A DNA stretch of 64,000 nt from Psylliodes chrysocephalus (taxonomy: Eukaryota; Arthropoda; Insecta; Coleoptera; Chrysomelidae), in contig OV651829.1 in NCBI GenBank assembly GCA_927349885.1, positions 22,067,843 through 22,131,842 on the forward strand, in the 5' to 3' direction. The translations under genes were made by a program, and so were the position numbers. Below are positions 57,085 to 64,000 of the stretch, piece after piece. The first letter of the stretch is position 1, and each line of letters begins with the position of its first letter. A model generated the notes under the pieces. The model saw only the letters and a program-made list of their open reading frames with translations, did no database searches and was not told the origin of the DNA.

Positions 57085-57312
57085 CTTACCTCCTTCTTGT
57101 TTATGTGATGCAATTGACTGACGATCTCTTCGAAATATATTAAAAGAGCTACATAAGATTTCATGGTTAAAAATGTTCTCCTTTAGCCAAGTTTTGGTTA
57201 AAGAGATTATGTCGTGGTCACTCTTGTTAAAGAATTCTTGTAGATAGATGACAATTTAGACTTTAAACCACGCACATTTTGATACAAAATGTTTAATTCG
57301 CTGAATTTTGAG
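57085..57312 (-). pseudogene. LINE endonuclease N-terminal scrap, minus strand
   Basis: Minus-strand reading from 57312: SELNILYQNVRGLKSKLSSI, then HDIISLTKTWL (the ITETWL-type block), ending near RRDRQS. It is the start of an AP endonuclease domain, oriented against the + strand LINE that ends 100 bp away. Confidence 0.65.
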
Positions 57313-57695
57313 GATAGTTTTTATTTAACTTTTTAGCATTTAGTTTGAATTTGCCTGAATAAAGATAAAAGCTGCGTTTGTTAAGTCTAACTTAAATTCA
57401 AAAATTAGTGAATATAATGATTCTTATATGGAATTTGATAATATTCATCCTCATTTGACAAATAATTTATATAATGACTTACCTAACATAAGTTAGATTA
57501 AATATTTCATTTTGTTCGCAGTTTCATTTTACTATATTCTATTCTTACTGTGTCTGTAGCCGTAGAGAAAGTACAGTCTGTTACTCTGTTGGAATGAATA
57601 TCTTATACTCATGGTTATTTACGCTTGGGTTCGGAATCTTCCACTCGTATCGAATTTTCATTAAAAACTTTGTTACAGAATATACTTTTTTTTAG

Positions 57696-57872
57696 GATTT
57701 CCTTATTGGCCTGCCAAAGCAATGTCTATAAATTCATCAGGGATGGTCGATGTCAGATTTTTCGGAGCCCATGACAGAGCATGGGTACATTATAAAGATT
57801 GCTATCTTTATTCGGAAAAGGACCCCAATACTTTTAAGCAAAAACGATTTGACATTGAAAAATGCGTTGAGG
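57696..57872 (+). CDS. ZMYND8: ZMYND8-type gene, PWWP exon with apparent frameshift
   Basis: Acceptor TTTTTTTTAG; phase fits the previous exon and gives GFPYWPAKAM, VDVRFFGAHDRAWV and YKDCYLYSEKDPNTF, a standard PWWP domain that binds methylated histone tails and DNA. After CAA at 57839 the frame reads AAA ACG ATT TGA. One base fewer in the six-A run at 57840-57845 would continue QKRFDIEKCVE and leave the exon in phase 0, exactly the phase of the next exon. So either the run has an extra A by sequencing error, or the allele is mutated. Donor GAG|GTAACT. Confidence 0.9.
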
Positions 57873-57920
57873 TAACTTAAAAATATCAGTTTTATATTCA
57901 ATTTAACAATATTATTTTAG

Positions 57921-58425
57921 GAATTAAATTTTTATATTGAGAATTTGAAAAAAATATATGGCGAATTTCGATATGCTCCGTTTAGAACATTATTAGATTC
58001 AGAAGATATTTACAAACAACTCGTAATCTTTCTTCCGAAATATAAATCGGTACAAGCTCGTAGAAGATCAACCGTAGATTCCATTGACGCCAAGTCTGAT
58101 GAGCAGGCTGACTCAAAAACTGGCCCCAACGAAGAAATTTCGGAAGATCCTGAAAAATCGGAAGCATCGAGTCGCTCTAACTTGACTACTCCCATTCAGG
58201 ACAACGACACTACCATGGAAGGTTACGGAACTGATGATGACATGCCATCCGAAATCGATCACGAAAGCAGGAAGGCTTTCGCCGAGAAGAAGGAATCGAA
58301 TAGCGATGACAAAACTGAAGACGAGGATGACGAAGATGACACGCAAATACCTGCTAATGTTTCTGTGGACGGTACTTTACCTAGAGGTAAAGTTAGGACA
58401 AGAGGAGGCTTCAATCACGCGATAG
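57921..58425 (+). CDS. ZMYND8: ZMYND8-type gene, post-PWWP exon
   Basis: Acceptor ATTATTTTAG, in-frame start ELNFYIENLKKIYGEFRYAP, then FRT, the conserved helix after PWWP in this family. About 130 residues of acidic Ser/Glu/Asp-rich sequence follow, ending in RTRGGFNHAIG, with a donor ATAG|GTAAGA in phase 1. The C-terminal exons, including any MYND finger, are not in the window. The intron continues for at least 5.5 kb. Confidence 0.9.
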
Positions 58426-59215
58426 GTAAGATATTTTACAGCGTGGGTCATGAGTAATGCATCAGTTTCTGTTGGCGAAATGTCTTTTGTTTATATTGAG
58501 AGATATTAGCCAGGATTACCTTTCGTTTTTTAAGACAGTCCCTTTGGGGAATTTTGCTGTTAATAAAACTGAAACCAGAAAATATCGAAATACACAAAAA
58601 TTATTATTTGGTAAATCACATAATGAAAAACATTGAATTAGCGTTTAGAAGCGTCAACACTATCGAGGGAAGAATATGTGGGTTCATATAGAACACATAA
58701 AAATGACATAAGTTCCTATACATTTTTTTCTACGACCCCCATTTTCGAAGATATGGTCCCATAGTGCACAACCCTGAAAATCTTCTTTTTTTTTTTAAAA
58801 CTTTCAAAGTCCTTGGTATAATTTAATAATTTTTAAATAAGATGGATAATAGATAAGTCTCCGTAAAATGGACCATTTTAAACACTTTTGACTTATTTAG
58901 TTTGCCAGAAACGGATTAGCTTTAACACAATAATGTTAATATATTTTACACCCTGTTTGATAAAAACACAACAATAATATTTTTGGACAGCTTAACCCTT
59001 AACTAAAAAAGACACTTTCAATCAATATCGATAAAATGACTTGTTTTCTTTAAAAATTTTTGTTTTTTGTTGCAATGGTTTTTGACAGTTTTTATTGAAT
59101 AATTTGGTATGTCGGTTCAATAAGAATTGGAATTTGTTGGACCCTCCACAATACTTCAACATTTTTCCTTATTTCACTGAAAGTTAATCGTTTCTAATAA
59201 GTTTTCTCTATTGGA
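58426..59215. other. Intron sequence with transposon-end-like motifs
   Basis: 58725-58760 (TTCTACGACCCCCATTTTCG, AAGATATGG) and 58945-58970 (TTACACCCTGTTTGAT) resemble sequence near the ends of insect ACAGGGTGT-type transposons. They may belong to the transposase remnant that follows. Confidence 0.35.
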
Positions 59216-59905
59216 AATTAGTTCAGGTGATCAAAGTGGCCAAGGCACTGGTCCTCTTCCTATCCATCGATTTCCGAGGTTCTTGTTTAAGTGTTCTTAA
59301 ACTATTTGACTAAAATGTGTTGGCGCTCCATCCTGCATGAATCACATATCAGGTCGTATTGCCAAAGATAAATATTGTAAAAGTTATTGAAAATTGTTTT
59401 GAAGAAATTTCAAATAAAGTTCTTCAGTTAACCTTCTTGGCAATACAAATGGCCCAATTAAATGTTATCCGATAATTCCGACCCACACGTTGACGAGTTT
59501 AAATTGATGCTAATGATGCGCCACAATAAAAGCATGCGGATTTTCCTTTGCCAACAAAAGCAAATTATGGTAGTTTATGATTCCTTGTTTAGAAAATTCA
59601 ACTTCGTACGTAAACAGAACTGAACCAAAAAATTGTCATCGTTTTTATGCCGATTTAAAAGCCAATTAGAATATTCGATCCTTCGTGGAGAGTTTTCGGG
59701 AAGAAGCGCATGGACTTTCTCAAGGTGAAATGGATACAATTGTTGCTTTCTAAGGATTCTAGAAACCGTCGATTTTGGTCAAACTGGGCAGCCAATTTTC
59801 AGACACCTGTAGAAGAATCATCTTCTACGGCTTTTAAAATATTTTTTTCGATACCCTCATCACGATCCATTTGAATTCCACGATTCCTTTTTTTAATTAA
59901 CTCTT
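59216..59905 (-). pseudogene. Tc1/mariner-superfamily transposase remnant
   Basis: Minus-strand frames give NVWVGIIG, HLIGPFVLPRRLTEELYLKF, FMQDGAPTHFS (the catalytic QDGAPxH block), HLNKNLGNRWIGRGPVPWPL and SPE, the arrangement of an insect transposase family common in beetles and ants. Several stops and frameshifts. The HTH end near 59800-59900 is barely recognisable. Confidence 0.75.
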
Positions 59906-59999
59906 TTGGGTTGGATAACGATTATCATTCATACTTAAGATTTTATGTAGCCAGTTTAAAGTAATTTTGAATATATTATAGGAATATTTAACTCTGCCA

Positions 60000-60353
60000 G
60001 ATTCTAATTTTATTGCGCAGTCATGTGTATTGATAGGCACCAATAGCATCTACTTCAGAAAAGTTATTTGAACCCTTTCTAACACCTCCAAATACCTTAG
60101 GTTCCACACAGGGGCACAATTAAACATGAGAGAGCTAAGGATTTAAACAACTTTATCCGAGCATACCATGTGTCCATTTTAGCTTTGGCCATAACCGGCA
60201 AAATTGCTCCTATGTCTTGCTTACCCTTATCTGAAGTTGATAACATTTCGTGAAATAAGCCAGAAGATGTAAATGTGACTCCTAAATATGTATATTTATT
60301 TGTAAAATTTAGATGTTGACCGTTAAATTTGAAAGGGTAATTATTTTTTTGAA
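60000..60353 (-). pseudogene. 3' part of a LINE RT split by a nested LINE
   Basis: The minus strand reads YPFKFNGQHLNFTNKYTYLG, VTFTSSGLFHEML and KAKMDTWYARIKLFKSL. This is the RT thumb that should directly follow the palm motif ending at about 61692, so it is the continuation of 61692-62760 beyond the inserted element. Confidence 0.65.
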
Positions 60354-61691
60354 ATAATATAATAATAATAACGTTTATTCAGTAAGCCAATGGTATAAAA
60401 CATAACAGCATTATAATGTAGCGGATATCAAGAATATAATAATAATGAAAAAGGAAAATGAATAATACAATAGAAACCTACCAAAATATGAACTTACTGA
60501 AAAGGATATATTCATCGTCAATCATACAAGATGAAAGAAGATGGTTTTCAATATATCCTGATGTAAAAAGCACAAAAAAAAGAATTATAACAAAGATTAT
60601 AATAGTAAATCCCACAAAAAAGAGACAAACAAAATTATTAATTAAATAATAATAACTAACACCAATATCTAATTATAGTACCTATCTAACAATAATAATA
60701 ATACTACAATAATTATTAATTGATGCGAAGCATCAATGAAAATATTTTTGATAAATCTTAAATTTTAAACGATACTTCCATGTCACCATTTAATATATAA
60801 CATTTTATTTTACGCTTTAATGCACTTACAGATAAGTTTTTAAGTTCAGGGGGGGGGGAGAATTGATTGTTTTATAAAATATGTAAGTAAAAGAGCTTTC
60901 AAACATCTTAGTCTTGTGTTGCAGGATTGATACAAAATTTCTTCTACGGATATTAAGATTATGAACATCGCTTCTGAACCTTATCTTGTTATGTAAATAT
61001 GACGGCGTTTTAAATAGTAAAATTTTTTGAAATAGGCAGCAGGAATGCAAAAAACGAGCTTGACTTACTGTCAGCCATTTTAGTTCACTCCTTTTACGAG
61101 AAACCCGTTGATTTTTTTTTAATTTATAAATTAATCTAATGCAGGTATTTTGAATACGCTGAAGACGCTGGTTATTGAATTGAGTAATGCATGGTCCATA
61201 GACTGAATCACAAAAGTTCAAGTGAGAAAATACAAGCGATTCACATAATAAGATTTTAGAACGATGATCCAGGGTGTCTTTATTGCCGTAAATCATTTTT
61301 ATATTCGTTACACATTTTTTTATTATATTATTAATGTGTTTTTCAAATCTAAGATCAGTATCAAGGAATACACCCAAGTTTTTTGCGATATGTGTATTAG
61401 GCAATATTTCATTGTTAACTTTAATTTTAAGTTGATCATTGTAATTAATTCTATCTTTTTTCCTGCCAAACAGCATAACATGAGATTTAGAGGGATTTAT
61501 ATCTAAGCAATAGTCATTAGATAATTTAAAAAGTAAATTCAAATCAGAATTTACTTTGGCTATGCTTTCTTCAAATTTACAAGCAGGGAATGAAAGGTAA
61601 ATCTGAGTATCATCCGCATATTGATGAAAATTGCAATACTTCAGTGAATCTGGGAATAAAGATGTATAGATGCAAAACAATAAAGGCCCCT
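60354..61691 (-). mobile_element. Nested 5'-truncated LINE (same family as 29267-30318)
   Basis: Starts abruptly at GPLLFCIYTSLFPDSLKYC in the RT palm, then HQYADDTQIYLSF (catalytic box intact), CLDINPSKSHVMLFGRKKD, AKNLGVFLDTDLRFEKHI, CESLVFSHLNFCDSVYGPC, FRSDVHNLNIRRRNF and a C-terminus. Open over about 290 codons. The 3' end has AATAAACG then (TTA)n at 60356-60380. It interrupts another minus-strand LINE. Confidence 0.85.
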
Positions 61692-62760
61692 CCTCTAGAA
61701 AGTGACATGATTTTAGTTTTTTGGATGTTGACGGTAAGGTCATTTAAAGAGGTATATTTTTATAAAATTTTAAGTTTTTTTGTAACATCAATCTCAGAAT
61801 GTGCTAGGATTACCATATCGTCGGCATAAAGTAGTGTGAGAATATCATGGATATCGTCAATATTCACACCCTGGGCTCCTTCGACATAAAAAAAATCTTC
61901 TATATTAGTTAAAAACATGGCGAAAAGTAAAGGACTTAGAGATTCTCCTTGCAGTACACCGTCAATTACATAAAAAGACTTAGACCGTTAGAGGATTTAA
62001 CCCTGACTGAGGTTTTTGAGTATAAATTTATTATAACATTAAGAATTTTTGCCGATGTACCTAACCCATATAATTTATTCCACAATAAAGACTTCCATTT
62101 TTCTATGCTTAAAATACAAGTGTATTATCGAACTTAGTGTATGTACATTGTCGATACAACCTCGACCAGCTTGACACTCGGGTAGCGGTTATCAGTCCAC
62201 AGAGAAAGCCTATCTAGAAAAATATGCATAAATATCTTTGCACAACAGTTAACGAGTGCTATACCTCTGTAATTTGTTGGATCATCTGCAGGCCCGCTCT
62301 TATGCAACATAAATAGCAGAATATTAGACCAGGAATTAGGAGTGGTACTATTTTCAAATATGCGATTGTAAAGTGTGGTTAGATATAAAATCCAATTATT
62401 GGAAAGGTTTTTAAAAAATTCGTACATGATACCATCGCTACCAGGAGCTTTAATATTTTTACAGATATTAAGTACATTGTAGATTTCTTCGGTTGCGATG
62501 GGATCATCAAGGTATGGATGACGAACATCAAAAAAATAAATATCATTATTTATCTGAGTTGGATACATTTCCATGTAAAATGCATCCCAAACATGAACAG
62601 TTTTTATTTTTGTAATACTGCGAAACTGCTTAATAGTCAACCAAAAATATTTAGCATTTGATACATTGGAGAGTTTAGATATGCCACAGCTTATACAATA
62701 CAACTCCGTGTCGGCGTCTTTGATGTGGCGGTCGAGAACCAAGCGAGACGGAATGGTGCT
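61692..62760 (-). pseudogene. LINE RT N-terminal and palm region
   Basis: The frame 62742-62134 gives KYFWLTIKQFRS, IYNVLNICKNIKAPGSDGIM (the conserved APG-DG block), YNRIFENSTTPNSWSNILLF and LHKSGPADDPTNYRGIALVN. After shifts, SLSPLLFAMFLTN-like sequence and LLYADDMVILAHSEIDVTKK appear near 61850-61790, then DLTVNIQKTKIM. It probably belongs to a clade different from the Jockey/CR1-type copies. Missing parts are at 60000-60353. Confidence 0.8.
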
Positions 62761-63724
62761 ATCTCTGTTAGATTCGACGGAAAAGTCGGGCCCGGATTAA
62801 AAAATATATTTATTATTGAAATAATTGAAGATCTTGGCGTAATAAGGTTGGTTACATGCCACATTAAGTATGTTTTGAGAAATTAGGTTTTAAATTTGTT
62901 TTAAATCTATCAAATATAAATAAAAAAATTATTTAAATATAAATATTACGAATAATAGCACATCTTTCGGATTAGAGATAAAATAATTTGTATGTGGCTA
63001 GTAATATACTTGTTAACAGATGTTTTGAGCTAAAACAGTCACTTCACGACAAATTGTGGCCGTGGATGCAAATCAAGTTGTACCCCGTGTATCTAGCAAA
63101 ATGTCATTCATCGCGCAAAGGGTTTATAGTGTTTATACCTAGATAAACGACTGCTTCGACTGACTGAGGTCTGGGAACTCGATGATATTCTGGGTTATTA
63201 TAAAGAATCGGTAACTTGTGCTTTTATTTTAACAATATCGGTTTTATTTAGATGTATTTTTATTCATAAAGATTTGTAGAAGTAATAATTTGACAGTTTT
63301 TATTTATATATTATATTTTTATCTGACCGTACCGAAGTAGAGAATTTTGAAACTTGATAGTAATGTGAAATTTAGATTACAATATTATGCGAAATTATAT
63401 AATTAGTACCTATTTTAGGTAGGTACTAAATTTGTACTAGGAGAAAGTAATATCGATTTTTACAAGAAAACTCGAAAAGTAAATTAATTTAGTTCCTATT
63501 TACTGATGTAAACATTAAACCAAGAAAACAAATAAATAGTAGTTTGTGCAACAAGAGTGGATATGGACAATCCACTCGAGTTGTACATTATATTTTTTGT
63601 ACGACCCACTGACGAAAATCTACAAATTAAAATAAATTATTTTAGGTTATTTAGACAAAATAACTAATTTTAAAATAATTTACGAATTTTACTAATTTAT
63701 AAAATAAACATAAAAAAAATTAAT
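62761..63724. other. AT-rich sequence, nothing recognised
   Basis: No gene or structured repeat identified. It is either ZMYND8 intron or intergenic. Confidence 0.3.
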
Positions 63725-63926
63725 TTAATTAGTTCCCGGCCTAGATTCGATCAGGGGTTTTCTCGTGGAAGGCAGATGCTCTGTCCTCATCTTCACCGAC
63801 ACTTTTAGGATTTTAGTTTTAATACTCGTAATTAAATGACATTCACACAGCTTGTAACTTTTATATAGATCGTCCAATTTCTCCAAAAGGTCTTTTCGAT
63901 TGGCTTTCATTGCCCATATCCTAGCC
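63725..63926 (-). pseudogene. Half of a THAP zinc-finger exon
   Basis: On the minus strand a TTTTTCAG acceptor ends at 63927. The product reads ARIWAMKANRKDLLEKLDDL, then YKSYKLCECHLI and a basic tail, stopping at 63725. The conserved W and the C-x2-H pair (CECH), followed by a hydrophobic residue, match the second half of THAP domains. The first cysteine pair would be in an upstream exon beyond the window. THAP domains occur in host factors and in P-like or ISL2EU-like transposases. Confidence 0.4.
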
Positions 63927-64000
63927 CTGAAAAAATCATGTGTTTAGGTTTAAATAAGTTAATTATTAGACTATCATCTACACAATTAAACAAATTTAGA

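Noticed and set aside
57982..58346. Three minus-strand frames opposite the post-PWWP exon
   Set aside because: Shadows of an acidic coding exon; no independent signal.

Overview
This is an AT-rich, transposon-packed stretch of an insect nuclear genome. The evidence is a spliced metazoan chromatin-reader gene with short insect-type introns, insect families of non-LTR retrotransposons, a Penelope-like element, hAT, mariner and THAP-type DNA transposons, and several copies of ACAGGGTGT-type repeat ends. A beetle or hemipteran host is plausible, but the sequence does not settle the order. There are no bacterial genes, CRISPR arrays, tRNAs or intact rRNAs.

The only confidently recognised host gene is a ZMYND8-type histone reader (PHD, bromodomain, PWWP) on the + strand. 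Its coding exons are at 40531-41064, 46704-46876, 46953-47037, 47098-47278, 47336-47506, 57696-57872 and 57921-58425. A tiny first exon at 26889-26902 joins it in frame and may be the true start. The C-terminal exons lie beyond the window. Its 10-kb and 5.6-kb introns are filled with retroelement debris. The PWWP exon carries an apparent one-base frameshift, and one zinc-ligand cysteine is replaced by valine.

Layout: 1-5 kb, broken Ty3/gypsy fragments on the - strand in unusual order. 5.5-6.5 kb, a pyrimidine-rich tract encoding a Lys/Glu-rich coiled coil on the - strand. 9.5-9.8 kb, a possible small spliced Cys-rich gene. 10.4-12.3 kb, a long inverted-repeat element holding an ACGT-rich MITE and a dead mariner. 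13.6-17.3 kb, a broken THAP/DDE transposon. 17.5-21.4 kb, a 5S-like fragment, a foldback element, a solo LTR, a hAT-type MITE and a Penelope 3' end. 22.9-25.6 kb, tandem and dispersed repeats. 26.4-26.9 kb, a candidate promoter and first exon. 29.3-30.3 kb, a LINE fragment. 31.4-37.0 kb, a nested stack: a solo LTR split by a 5.1-kb hAT-like element (perfect 8-bp target duplication), which holds a second TIR element split by a head-to-head Penelope-like palindrome. 40.5-64 kb, the ZMYND8 gene with LINE, LOA/R1-type and transposase remnants in its introns, then a LINE-in-LINE nest and a THAP-like half exon.

The most striking structures are the 570-bp-arm Penelope palindrome carrying GIY-YIG coding sequence on both arms, and the nested insertion stack around it, whose order can be read from target duplications and from a second, unoccupied LTR copy at 18.8 kb. 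All calls come from reading the sequence; no database search was run.
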